DNA of 64,000 nt from Salinicoccus sediminis (GCF_000986795.1 NZ_LAYZ01000002.1:186001-250000); one strand, 5' to 3'. Shown: positions 52,594-61,311, counted from the stretch's first letter. The notes: a model not told the origin generated them from the letters alone. A program made the numbers and translations.

Positions 52594-53075
52594 ATGTCGT
52601 CCACCTCATTTCTTGGTTCGTTCTTCTGGTAACGGTCAATTATATAAACGATTGAATATACGAAAAGCAATAATGCCAGTATAGGAATTGACGCATAAAT
52701 ATAGACCATATCTACACCAAGGGTGGGCGCGTAGAAATCCACACCAAGGCTCGTAAATTGTATTCCATAGATGAACAGGAAGATTGAAAATACCATAATG
52801 AAAACGGCAATGACACTCTCATAAATCCTCTCTGCATTTTTAGACAATGACGTTGGCATCATATCCACAGTGATGAATTCACTTTTTCTTAACGCCACCG
52901 GTGCAGCCGTTACCATGGAATAGACGAACAAGTACCTTGAAAGCTCCTCTGTCCAGGTGAATTGATATGGGAAGTATCTGCTCAGAATCTGAGTGACTAC
53001 CACTATGAGAAGAGCTGAAAAAAATAACACAGAAATGATCCCAAGGATTTTATCAACGCGGTTCATCATTTTCAT
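52590..53075 (-). CDS. dctQ: TRAP transporter small permease (DctQ)
   Basis: 161 residues with four membrane segments and the conserved FTWTEELSRYLFVY motif of DctQ proteins. It overlaps both neighbours by four bases (ATGA type), so the three TRAP subunits are translationally coupled. Confidence 0.92.
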   Translation of the reverse strand: MKMMNRVDKILGIISVLFFSALLIVVVTQILSRYFPYQFTWTEELSRYLFVYSMVTAAPVALRKSEFITVDMMPTSLSKNAERIYESVIAVFIMVFSIFLFIYGIQFTSLGVDFYAPTLGVDMVYIYASIPILALLLFVYSIVYIIDRYQKNEPRNEVDDI

Positions 53076-54082
53076 TCGTCACTACCCCCTTTTCCACTTT
53101 CTACAATTTCCTGGTAAAGTTCCATCTGTTCCTCACTGAAATACTCTTCAAGAGCCGGTTGCATAGCTTCACGGAAAGCTTCCTGATCAACATCACTGTT
53201 AAATTCAACACCTGTTTCTTCAAGCTGATTACGGACATCTTGAGCCTCTTCTTTCATTAAATCCTGGGAGAATGCCTCGGCTTCGGCAGCCGCCTCTTTG
53301 ACTTCAGCCTGCTGGTCTTTGGGAAGGGCTTCCAATTGTTCTGAGCCGACAACTACATAGATCCAGGAACGGACATGCTCGGTTTCATTGATGTAATTCT
53401 GCACTTCATAAAATCCATTACTCATTATCAGGTCATTCGGGTTCTCCTGACCGTCAATTACACCCTGTTGCAGACCTGTGAATACTTCACTTAAGCTCAT
53501 AACCTGTGGCTGGGCACCTGCCTGTGACCAGGATTCCAGGAAGAGGGGAACGTTTGGTATGCGCATACCGAAACCGTTCAGGTCTTCTGGTGAAGAAATA
53601 GGGGTATTTGATGTGAGATTACGGGGCTCCCGTTCCATATAAAACAACGGTGTCAGGCCGATATCTTCATCTATTTCCTGCTCAATCTGTTTGCCTATGG
53701 GTCCCTCAATCACTTCCCTCATATGTTGCTGGTTGTCAAAAGCGTAAGGAACAGCCAGCATGACGGCATTCGGTGACCATACTTCCATGGATTCACCTGT
53801 GATGGTAAGATCCGTCGCGCCATAACGTATGGAATTGATGTTATCGACTTCACTGCCCAACTGGCTGTTGGGATAAATTTCAATTTTCACTTTACCGTCT
53901 GTCTTCTCTTCAACACGCTCGGCGAATTCGACTGCTGTCCTGTGCCAAAGATGGTTGGCGTCGGAAATGTGGGTCATTTTCCAAGTGGTAACGTCATCTT
54001 CGTTCGCTGTGGCATTTTCTTGAGAGCAACCGCTTACAAAAATGAGACATAGCAGAATGAATAAAGACCATTTTTTAACCAT
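53072..54082 (-). CDS. dctP: TRAP substrate-binding lipoprotein (DctP)
   Basis: 336 residues. A short basic and hydrophobic signal ends in the lipobox VSGC, with lipidated Cys19, followed by an acidic linker. The mature protein has the DctP fold, with AVEFAERVEEKTDGKVKIEI, GFGMRIPNVPLF-type sequence (LNGFGMRIPNVPLF) around the carboxylate-binding arginine, and QGVIDGQENP. It captures a sugar acid outside the membrane. The surrounding enzymes suggest gulonate, idonate, mannonate or a hexuronate. Confidence 0.92.
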   Translation of the reverse strand: MVKKWSLFILLCLIFVSGCSQENATANEDDVTTWKMTHISDANHLWHRTAVEFAERVEEKTDGKVKIEIYPNSQLGSEVDNINSIRYGATDLTITGESMEVWSPNAVMLAVPYAFDNQQHMREVIEGPIGKQIEQEIDEDIGLTPLFYMEREPRNLTSNTPISSPEDLNGFGMRIPNVPLFLESWSQAGAQPQVMSLSEVFTGLQQGVIDGQENPNDLIMSNGFYEVQNYINETEHVRSWIYVVVGSEQLEALPKDQQAEVKEAAAEAEAFSQDLMKEEAQDVRNQLEETGVEFNSDVDQEAFREAMQPALEEYFSEEQMELYQEIVESGKGGSDE

Positions 54083-54104
54083 TTATCTAAACCTCCATTT
54101 TCTA

Positions 54105-54779
54105 TCAATTGAAGTAATCAGGATATGATTCCTTCAGAGCTTTCTGGTCGTATATCAAAAGAGCAAGGTGTTCTCTCATGAGCTGTTCTGCCTGATCGGG
54201 GTTTTTTGCTTTGATGGCTGCAACCATCTCTTTATGCTGATCGACAAGTTTCTTCCAGTTAAGTTTCATTGCCAGGCTGAGTTTTCTTAGACGATTGGAG
54301 TGAGTATCCATTTTCTGGATCACTTCCCATACTCTCGTCTTCCCGGCACCTTCAGCAATCAGACGGTGAAATTCCTTGTCCAATATGAACAATTCATTTT
54401 CATCATCGTTGTCTCTTGCAAATTTCTGGTACTTCAAATTTTTTTCAAGTTTTTCTATGTATGAATGAGAGAAAGATTCACATGCAAGACGAATGATGCC
54501 CGCTTCCGCCTGTTCTCTCAGAAAACGTGCATCTTCGACATGATTCAGGTCGATAAGTGATATATATGAGCCTCTTTGTGGAAGAACAGTCAGCAATTCA
54601 TCCTCAGTCAATCTCAAAAATGCTTCTCTGACCGGCGTTCTGCTTACTTCCAATTCCTCAGAAATTTCTTTTTCAGAAATCGTTGCGCCGGGGGGCAGTT
54701 CCAAAGATACAATCGCATCCCTCAGTGTCTCATATACAAAATCACGCGTAGAATTTTGGTATTTGGTCCGATTAAGCAT
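54105..54779 (-). CDS. GntR-family (FCD) regulator of the aldonate cluster
   Basis: 224 residues. The N-terminal winged helix-turn-helix (LRDAIVSLELPPGATISEKE and VSRTPVREAFLRL) is followed by an FCD ligand-binding domain with HVEDARFLREQAE, EFHRLIAEGAG and DQHKEMVAAI, whose histidines bind a metal. It heads the minus-strand TRAP/uxu operon and is divergent from the Ldh-family gene. A 20-bp palindrome between the two is its likely operator. UxuR and ExuR, which respond to hexuronate-pathway compounds, are of this class. Confidence 0.9.
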   Translation of the reverse strand: MLNRTKYQNSTRDFVYETLRDAIVSLELPPGATISEKEISEELEVSRTPVREAFLRLTEDELLTVLPQRGSYISLIDLNHVEDARFLREQAEAGIIRLACESFSHSYIEKLEKNLKYQKFARDNDDENELFILDKEFHRLIAEGAGKTRVWEVIQKMDTHSNRLRKLSLAMKLNWKKLVDQHKEMVAAIKAKNPDQAEQLMREHLALLIYDQKALKESYPDYFN

Positions 54780-54814
54780 CTTTTTCCTCCTTTCTGAAAA
54801 TTCATTCTACCACA

Positions 54815-54834
54815 CTACCATGCAAGTATGCTAG
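54815..54834. promoter_or_regulatory. Candidate GntR operator
   Basis: CTACCATGCAAGTATGCTAG is symmetric at 14 of its 20 bases (seven of ten pairs), in the 88-base divergent region between the GntR and Ldh-family genes. It is the only clear palindrome there. Confidence 0.5.
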
Positions 54835-54840
54835 TATTAA

Positions 54841-54854
54841 TTAAAACGCTTACA
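54841..54854. promoter_or_regulatory. cre-like box of the aldonate cluster
   Basis: TTAAAACGCTTACA matches the reverse CcpA consensus at 13 of 14 positions, just before the AGGAGG of the Ldh-family gene and upstream of the divergent operon. Confidence 0.6.
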
Positions 54855-54867
54855 GGAGGAATGCTTT

Positions 54868-55881
54868 ATGATAAGAAAAGACGAATTGAAAGATATGGCG
54901 CGAAAGGTATTTGAGAAGTACGGGCTGTCAGAGGAAATTTCCGAAACAATTGCAGATGTGCTGGTCCATGCAAATTTAAGAGGGGTGGACTCCCACGGGG
55001 TACTCAGGGTTGAGCATTATATCAAGAGGATGAAAGAAGGCGGTATAAACATTGCTCCCGACTTGAAAGAGTCGAACAGTTCGGCCTCGACCAGCACCAT
55101 TGATGGGGATAACGGTTTTGGCCATTACATATCGAAAAAGGCAATGGAAAGCGCAATAGCTAAAGCGAAAACGGAAGGCATAGGAGCAGTTGCTGTCAAA
55201 AACAGCAGTCATTGCGGTGCACTATCTTATTTTGTTTCGCAGGCGACAGATGAGAATCTGATAGGGGTAGCAATGACTCATGCAGATAAGATAGTAGTGC
55301 CTTTTGGGGGTTCAGAGTCCTTTTTTGGAACAAATCCTATCGCCTTCGGTTTTCCTGCAGATAAGGAAGAACCGGTGATTCTGGATTTTGCGACAAGTAC
55401 AGTCGCATTGGGAAAAGTGCTTAACGCAAAAGAACAGGGGAAAAGTATACCGAGCGGGTGGGGAGTGGATGAGGACGGCAGTGACACGAACAATCCTGAT
55501 GAAGTAGCTGCGCTTACGCCATTCGGAGGACCGAAAGGTTACGGCCTTGCGATGGTGGTGGAGATCTTCACCGCATTATTGACCGGGGCGGCATTCGGTC
55601 CGCATATTTCCAAGATGTATGGGGACTACGATAAAAACCGAGAGCTTGGACATTTCTTCATGGTCATTGATCCTGATAAATTCGTAGCAATTGATACATT
55701 CGCTTCACGACTTGATCAGATGATCAAAGAGTTGAGAGAAGCACCTCCTGCAAAAAACGTGGAGAGAATATATGTGCCTGGAGAGATTGAGATGATGAAC
55801 GTCAAAGAGCGTACAGTCAATGGAATCCCAATTTCTGATTCGATTATTGGTTACTTAAGAAAAGAATTGAACAGGGAGTGA
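54868..55881 (+). CDS. Ldh-family (malate/lactate type) oxidoreductase, YjmC-like
   Basis: 337 residues. LVHANLRGVDSHGVLRVEHY, KNSSHCGALSYFV, GTNPIAFGFPA and GPKGYGLAMVVEIFTALLTG are typical of the type 2 malate/L-lactate dehydrogenase family, which includes ureidoglycolate dehydrogenase and 2,3-diketogulonate reductase. In Bacillus the homologue YjmC is part of the hexuronate operon. It probably oxidises or reduces a 2-hydroxy or 2-keto sugar acid using NAD(P). AGGAGG precedes the ATG. It is divergent from, and likely co-regulated with, the uxu-TRAP operon. Confidence 0.87.
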   Translation: MIRKDELKDMARKVFEKYGLSEEISETIADVLVHANLRGVDSHGVLRVEHYIKRMKEGGINIAPDLKESNSSASTSTIDGDNGFGHYISKKAMESAIAKAKTEGIGAVAVKNSSHCGALSYFVSQATDENLIGVAMTHADKIVVPFGGSESFFGTNPIAFGFPADKEEPVILDFATSTVALGKVLNAKEQGKSIPSGWGVDEDGSDTNNPDEVAALTPFGGPKGYGLAMVVEIFTALLTGAAFGPHISKMYGDYDKNRELGHFFMVIDPDKFVAIDTFASRLDQMIKELREAPPAKNVERIYVPGEIEMMNVKERTVNGIPISDSIIGYLRKELNRE

Positions 55882-56034
55882 CAAGAGGAAAATATCCTTA
55901 AAATATGCATGCTCAAACAACGATGAATTTTCGACATAGCCAAAAGCTATAACGAACCATGAATATTAACAGTTATCTTATATCATTTGTTCTGTGCTAA
56001 TCTGTAGCTATATCAAAATTACAAGGAGTGGTTG

Positions 56035-57174
56035 ATGATGACAGTAGCTTATGAGACAGGCAGACGGACTGAAACGCCATTTAGATTTGATAATGTGGGG
56101 AGCTTCCTGCGACCTGATACATTGAAGGATGCACGGAAGAGTTTTGCGGCAGGAACTATTTCCCGGGAAAATCTCCAGTCCGTGGAAGATGAGGTGATTA
56201 AAGACTTGATTTCAAAACAGAAGGAAGTGGGCTTGAAGGCGATCACGGATGGGGAATTCCGCCGCTCCTGGTGGCACCTTGATTTTATGTGGGGGCTGCA
56301 GGGTGTCGAAAAAGAGGACGTCGATAAAGGCTATCAGTTCAAGGACGAGGAAACCCGCGCTGAAACGGCGAGGCTGTCCGGCAGGATCAGCGGTGAAAAT
56401 CATCCTTTCATCGAACATTTCAAATTTGTGAAGCAGTTCGAGGAGGAGGGTGTGGTCGCAAGGCAGACGATTCCGGCACCGGCACAGTTCCTGACGGAAC
56501 TGGAGCGTCCGGAGAATAAAGCCGCAACTGAAGCAATTTACCCCGATAGGAACGAACTGCTGGAAGATATCGCAGCAGCTTATCAGACATTCATCAGGGA
56601 ACTGTATGAAGCGGGATGCCGCAACCTGCAGATTGATGACTGCACATGGGGGCTGCTCGTTGATGAAAACTTCTGGAAAAGCCTCAGTGATAATGTATCG
56701 GTCGAGGACCTGAGCCGGAAACATGTAGATCTCAACAACAAGGCGATTGAAGGCCATCCGGAAGACCTCACGATCACTACACATGTATGCCGCGGCAACT
56801 ACCACTCGACATGGGCATCATCCGGTGCATATGATAAAGTGGCTGAAGTTTTATTCGGTGAAGAGGATGTAAAGGCATACTACCTCGAGTTCGACACGGA
56901 ACGTGCCGGCGGATTCGAATCACTGGCCAAAGTGAGCGACGGGAAACTGGTCGTGCTCGGTCTCTTCTCATCCAAGTTCCCTGACCTTGAAGACAAGGAA
57001 GAAATCAAAGGGCGCATTGAGCAGGCATCGAAATATATCCCGAAAGAAAGGCTGTGCATCAGCCCGCAATGCGGGTTCGCCTCGACTGAAGAGGGCAATA
57101 TCCTCACAGAGGAGGAACAGTGGAAAAAGCTTGCACTCGTCCGGGAAGTGGCTGAGGAAGTATGGGGTAAATAG
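56035..57174 (+). CDS. MetE C-terminal-like methyltransferase (YxjG/YxjH type)
   Basis: About 379 residues from ATG 56035, six bases after AGGAG; a TTG at 56032 and ATG 56038 are alternatives. FDNVGSFLRPDTLKDA opens the TIM barrel, TDGEFRRSWWHLDFMWGL is typical of YxjG/YxjH, and the zinc ligands appear as THVCRGNYH and SPQCGFAS. These proteins resemble the catalytic half of cobalamin-independent methionine synthase. In Bacillus yxjG/yxjH are S-box controlled, but no S-box-like leader is visible in the 150 bases upstream. Confidence 0.87.
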   Translation: MMTVAYETGRRTETPFRFDNVGSFLRPDTLKDARKSFAAGTISRENLQSVEDEVIKDLISKQKEVGLKAITDGEFRRSWWHLDFMWGLQGVEKEDVDKGYQFKDEETRAETARLSGRISGENHPFIEHFKFVKQFEEEGVVARQTIPAPAQFLTELERPENKAATEAIYPDRNELLEDIAAAYQTFIRELYEAGCRNLQIDDCTWGLLVDENFWKSLSDNVSVEDLSRKHVDLNNKAIEGHPEDLTITTHVCRGNYHSTWASSGAYDKVAEVLFGEEDVKAYYLEFDTERAGGFESLAKVSDGKLVVLGLFSSKFPDLEDKEEIKGRIEQASKYIPKERLCISPQCGFASTEEGNILTEEEQWKKLALVREVAEEVWGK

Positions 57175-57190
57175 AAAGGCAATCGATCAG

Positions 57191-57221
57191 AAGTGATGGG
57201 CGGAAACCTGTCACTTTTTTT
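57191..57221 (+). terminator. Terminator of the MetE-like gene
   Basis: AAGTGA (57191-57196) and TCACTT (57211-57216) close a hairpin with a G/C inner stem, followed by TTTTT. Confidence 0.75.
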
Positions 57222-57323
57222 AGTATGCGGATGATTGTGATATATTTTAGGTGTGGGATTTTATTATCAGAGGATAAAGAGGGGAGGGAATGGACAAATA
57301 GGAATTTGTCCATACATATCGAT

Positions 57324-58352
57324 ATGTTCAAAACTGACGAAACGGTTTCAACCCTGACGGAGCTGCTCAAGATCAACAGTCCGTCGGGGTATACAGAAAA
57401 CGCGGCGGCCTGGCTTGAAGAGACGATCCGGGGCATCGGTTATGAAACGGAAATGACACCGAAGGGCAATCTGATGGTGAGTGTCGCAGGGAAAAATGAG
57501 TCAATGACGCGCGGATTGAGTGCGCATGTGGATACGCTCGGACTGATGGTGCGTTCTGTGAATGATGACGGTACGCTGTCGCTGACGAAATTGGGCGGTC
57601 CCCTGACACCGACACTTGATGGTGAGTACTGCGACATCATTACACGGCATGACGGGGTCTATACAGGCACTATCCTGTCGAAGTCGCCGTCGATCCATGT
57701 ATATGAGGATGCCGCCACGAAGGAACGTGATATAGACGGTCTGGTCGTGAAGATTGATGAACGTGTGAGCAGCAAAGAGGATGTACGCGGCCTGGGCATC
57801 CGCAATGGTGACTTTGTTGCCTACGACCCAAAGGTCATGGTTACGGATTCAGGCTTCATCAAATCGAGGTTCCTCGATGACAAAGCCTCCGTCGCCATCC
57901 TGGTCAGTGTACTGAAGGCATTGAAAGAGGAGAGCATCGTCCCTGAGACGAATCTGAAGTTCATCTTCTCGACCTATGAGGAAGTGGGACACGGTTCGGC
58001 GTGGATCCCCGGGGACATTACGGAATTTCTGGCAGTCGACATGGGCTGCATCGGCATGGATCTGGAATGTACGGAATTCGATGTTTCCATCTGTGCCAAG
58101 GATTCATCAGGTCCATACGATTATGATATGACGACAGGGCTCATCAATCATGCAGAGCGCAATAATCTCAGTTACGCCGTAGACATATACCCGATGTACG
58201 GCAGTGACGCCTCTGCGGCACTTCGCGCCGGTGCGAATATAAAGGCGGCACTGATCGGTCCGGGTGTCGCCAGCAGTCATGGCATGGAGCGCACGCATAC
58301 GGATGCGCTGAAAAACACATTCGAACTGGTAATGGAATATATCCGGAATTGA
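57324..58352 (+). CDS. M42 family metallopeptidase
   Basis: 342 residues from ATG 57324. The dinuclear metal site is visible: SAHVDTLGLMV (His, Asp), RFLDDKASVA (Asp), STYEEVGHGSA (Glu pair), AVDMG (Asp) and SSHGMERTH (His). M42 enzymes are tetrahedral aminopeptidases. The start is uncertain: the only strong ribosome binding site, GGGGAGGG near 57281, is about 35 bases upstream, and an 8-bp hairpin at 57292-57311 lies between. A TTG at 57306 is in frame but inside that hairpin. A convergent MFS gene follows. Confidence 0.85.
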   Translation: MFKTDETVSTLTELLKINSPSGYTENAAAWLEETIRGIGYETEMTPKGNLMVSVAGKNESMTRGLSAHVDTLGLMVRSVNDDGTLSLTKLGGPLTPTLDGEYCDIITRHDGVYTGTILSKSPSIHVYEDAATKERDIDGLVVKIDERVSSKEDVRGLGIRNGDFVAYDPKVMVTDSGFIKSRFLDDKASVAILVSVLKALKEESIVPETNLKFIFSTYEEVGHGSAWIPGDITEFLAVDMGCIGMDLECTEFDVSICAKDSSGPYDYDMTTGLINHAERNNLSYAVDIYPMYGSDASAALRAGANIKAALIGPGVASSHGMERTHTDALKNTFELVMEYIRN

Positions 58353-58359
58353 CTTAAGA

Positions 58360-58391
58360 GGACCACAGCCGTGATTGGCGGTGGTCCCCTT
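58360..58391. terminator. Terminator between M42 and MFS genes
   Basis: GGACCAC (58360-58366) and GTGGTCC (58381-58387) pair around an inner GCC/GGC stem, followed by CCCTTATTT. Confidence 0.75.
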
Positions 58392-58400
58392 ATTTATAAT

Positions 58401-59783
58401 CTATATGTGTCTGTTCTCCCTGATCAGCATTGTCATCAGGAAACCGGCAAATGCGAGCACTGCCATGACGCCGAGGGCGTAGCTTGTACCGGTGTATGTG
58501 CTCTCCGCCTGGGGCGCATTCATCAGGGCGACGGTGATGCTGATGATCGATGTCAGGATGATGATGCCGAAAGCCATGGCGAACTGCCGCACGGTGTTGA
58601 CGATGGCCGAGCCGTGCGGGATGTCTTTATCATCGAGCTCTGACATGCTGACGGTGACGAGCGGCATGAGCGTCAGGCCGAAGCCGGTCATGAACAGGCA
58701 GAAGTGCACCATGATCCAGTAGGGTGAGTCATCCATGCCGACTGTGTTGAGCAGTACCAGGGAGAACGTCGTGCACAAAAAGCCGATGATGGCGATGGTT
58801 TTGCCGCCGTAGCGGTCATACAGGCTGCCGGAGATGAACGTGATGATGGACAGGATGACGGTCCCCGGAACGAGCAGGAAGCCGGACAGGAAGGCGCTCG
58901 TCCCGAGTGCGCTCTGCGCGAACATCGGCAGGATGGTCTCCGTCGACAGGAGCAGCATCATATTGATGAAAATCAGGATGATCGCGAGGGTGAAGGTTCT
59001 GTTGCGGAACAGCGACAGGTTGAGCACTGGTGTGCCGATGTTGAACTGCCGGCGGGTGAAAAGCAGCACGCCCACAATGCCGGTGATCAGCGGAAGGTAT
59101 GACATCGGGTCGAGGAAGCCGTATACGCTGATGTTGCTGAGACCGAATATGAATAATGAGAATCCGGCCGCAGACAGCATGACGGAACGGATGTCGAGCT
59201 TTGTCCGCTGCTGTTCGAGTACATTCTTCATAAGGAAAATGGCCAGGATGAAAGTGATCAGGATGAACGGCAGCAGCACCCAGTGTAGCGACCGCCAGTC
59301 GAGGTAGTCGATGATGATTCCGGAGATCGACGGGGCGGAAGCGGGTGCCACATTTGTCACCGCACCAAGCAGCCCCATCGCAAAGCCCCGTCTGTCATAT
59401 GGAAATACAATCAGCAGGATGGTCTGGATGAGCGGTAATATGATTCCGGCACCGATGGCCTGGATGACCCTCGACAGTATCAGTACACCGAAGTTCGGTG
59501 ACCAGCCGCCGATGATTGTGCCGGTGAGCAGACATGTGATGGCGATGATGACAAGTGTTTTCGATGAATAGGTGGTCGACAGGTAGCCCGACATCGGGAT
59601 GAAGACGATCGTCGTCAGGATGAATGCAGTCGTCAGCCACTGTACCTGTGTGGCGTTAATATCGAACTCTGCCATTATGGTGGGGAATGCTGTAATGAGA
59701 AGGAACTGGTTGAACGTCAGTAAAAAAGCTGCGGCAATGATCACCACAACGACGCCTTTGCTCTGCACTTTTTCCTCTGCCAT
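58401..59783 (-). CDS. MFS multidrug-type transporter (DHA2 family)
   Basis: 460 residues from ATG 59783, with GAGGAGG upstream. About fourteen membrane segments. Motif A-like MSGYLSTTYSSK, RVIQAIGAGIILPLIQT (motif B) and APSISGIIIDYLDWRS (motif C) fit the 14-span drug:proton antiporter group, such as LmrB or EmrB types. Substrate unknown. It has no linked regulator in the window. Confidence 0.88.
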   Translation of the reverse strand: MAEEKVQSKGVVVVIIAAAFLLTFNQFLLITAFPTIMAEFDINATQVQWLTTAFILTTIVFIPMSGYLSTTYSSKTLVIIAITCLLTGTIIGGWSPNFGVLILSRVIQAIGAGIILPLIQTILLIVFPYDRRGFAMGLLGAVTNVAPASAPSISGIIIDYLDWRSLHWVLLPFILITFILAIFLMKNVLEQQRTKLDIRSVMLSAAGFSLFIFGLSNISVYGFLDPMSYLPLITGIVGVLLFTRRQFNIGTPVLNLSLFRNRTFTLAIILIFINMMLLLSTETILPMFAQSALGTSAFLSGFLLVPGTVILSIITFISGSLYDRYGGKTIAIIGFLCTTFSLVLLNTVGMDDSPYWIMVHFCLFMTGFGLTLMPLVTVSMSELDDKDIPHGSAIVNTVRQFAMAFGIIILTSIISITVALMNAPQAESTYTGTSYALGVMAVLAFAGFLMTMLIRENRHI

Positions 59784-59914
59784 GTGATGCCTCCTCACCG
59801 GAATGATTTCATATACATTGTTGCATACTGGCAGGCTCCGGTCAAAGTGGCTAAGCCCGTCGTTTTACAGCGGAACGGCTTATATTTTATAATGAAGATA
59901 AAGGGAGGTTTTAC

Positions 59915-60019
59915 ATGCCCGGAGGATTGATTCTCGGACTGAGTGTCGCACTCGCAATAATCATGAGCTATGCGATAAAAGATGATATAAAACACCACAG
60001 AAAAAACGGTCATTATTAA
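59915..60019 (+). CDS. 34-residue membrane peptide
   Basis: ATG 59915 is preceded by AAGGGAGG at ideal distance and by TTTACA (59864-59869), 18 bases and TATAAT (59888-59893). The product begins MPGGLILGLSVALAIIMSY, one hydrophobic segment, then a basic tail KDDIKHHRKNGHY. It lies alone between divergent MFS and convergent antiporter genes. No similarity is recognised. The combination of promoter, ribosome binding site and clean membrane-anchor pattern supports a real gene. Confidence 0.6.
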   Translation: MPGGLILGLSVALAIIMSYAIKDDIKHHRKNGHY

Positions 60020-60039
60020 TTTTATAAGATATAAAAGAA

Positions 60040-60063
60040 GCCCCGGATCGAATGATTCGGGGC
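60040..60063 (-). terminator. Terminator of the antiporter gene
   Basis: GCCCCGGATC (60040-60049) and GATTCGGGGC (60054-60063) pair with one mismatch; on the minus strand TTCTTTTAT follows. Confidence 0.8.
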
Positions 60064-60079
60064 ACTGTCGTGAATCTGA

Positions 60080-61276
60080 CTATTTCACAATTTTTTTTGA
60101 CAGCGGTTTGACACCGAGGCTCTGGACGACGAGTGAAATGAGCACAGCGGCGAATGACAGTGAGATGATCATATCAAGGTCACCCGTGTTTTGCGAATAG
60201 AGCGTCAGTATCAGAAAGACGGACATCGTCCCTTTCAGACCGGCCCAGGCGATGAGGGCCGCCTCCTTCTGGTTGATCTCATGGCGCCATTTTGGGAACG
60301 CCTGGGTAGTTCCGGCAACCAGTATATAGCGGATGACCATTGACAGGATGAAAATGATGATGACGAAAATCCATCCGTCGAAAATGAGGAATTCAGCCGA
60401 CTCGATGCCGATCAGGAGGAACAGAAGTGACAGGATGCTCGCTTCCGCAATCTCCCAGAAACCATCCAGTGACTCTCTGAAGTGTTCCTCCCTCTCGCTG
60501 CTTTCATACTTGAAGGAGAGCATGACTCCGGCAAATACGGCCGCAAGCACGCCGGAAGCGCCGATGTATTCGGTGATGTTGAAAGTTCCGTATGCCAGTA
60601 TGATGCTCAGCATGACCTGGTATTTGCGGTCATGTGTCACATTGACCACCTTGCCCATCAGCCAGCCGAACAGTATACCGAGGCCGGCACCACCGATCGA
60701 CACGAGCAGGAATTCACCCAGGAATGTGCCGATGCTGAAAGCCCGGCTATCTGCCAGCATGCCCGCCAGGGTGGTGAAGATGACGATGCTTGTCCCATCA
60801 TTGATCAGGGACTCGCCTTCAACCACATCCGCTATCTTTTCGCTGCCGACCGATTTCTTGATGATGGAGACCACAGAGACCGGGTCCGTCGGTGTGAGGA
60901 TTGCTGCGATGATCAGGGATTCAAGCAGTGAGAGCGGGATGAACGGCCCGCTCAGCAGATAGATGGAAACCCCGAGAGCGGCCACGGTGAACATGATGCC
61001 GAAAACCCCCAGGAAGCTGATGATGCCGGCATTCTTTTTCAATCCGTCAGCCGGTAGCTGATAGGCGGAAGTGAACAGCAGTGCAGGCAGGAACAGATGA
61101 TAGATCATGTTCCCCGTCACTTCAACCGATGAAAAGAATGGTATGAAGGACAGTCCGATGCCAATGAGTACGAGGACGGTCGGCACTGGGAAATTATCCT
61201 GTTTCTGATCGATGGTAAATACGATGTAGCCGATCAGCAGCAAAATCAGTATATGTGAAGTTTCCAATTGCCGCAC
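60080..61276 (-). CDS. CPA1 sodium(potassium):proton antiporter, NhaP-like
   Basis: 398 residues with about twelve membrane segments. AAILTPTDPVSVVSII and VEGESLINDGTSIVIF contain the TDP and ND ion-site motifs of CPA1 antiporters. It is short, lacking the long C-terminal cytoplasmic domain of many NhaP proteins. The GTG at 61276 lies only two bases from AAGGA; TTG 61267 is better spaced and may be the true start. It exchanges sodium or potassium for protons, useful for pH and salt tolerance. Confidence 0.85.
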   Translation of the reverse strand: MRQLETSHILILLLIGYIVFTIDQKQDNFPVPTVLVLIGIGLSFIPFFSSVEVTGNMIYHLFLPALLFTSAYQLPADGLKKNAGIISFLGVFGIMFTVAALGVSIYLLSGPFIPLSLLESLIIAAILTPTDPVSVVSIIKKSVGSEKIADVVEGESLINDGTSIVIFTTLAGMLADSRAFSIGTFLGEFLLVSIGGAGLGILFGWLMGKVVNVTHDRKYQVMLSIILAYGTFNITEYIGASGVLAAVFAGVMLSFKYESSEREEHFRESLDGFWEIAEASILSLLFLLIGIESAEFLIFDGWIFVIIIFILSMVIRYILVAGTTQAFPKWRHEINQKEAALIAWAGLKGTMSVFLILTLYSQNTGDLDMIISLSFAAVLISLVVQSLGVKPLSKKIVK

Positions 61277-61311
61277 CGTCCTTTTCTGTCAGTCTTGGAA
61301 TCCATTCCTGT

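Noticed and set aside
55882-56034. S-box or T-box leader before the MetE-like gene
   Set aside because: The 150-base region is AT-rich with only a short ATAGC/GCTAT stem and no conserved riboswitch core or T-box sequence.
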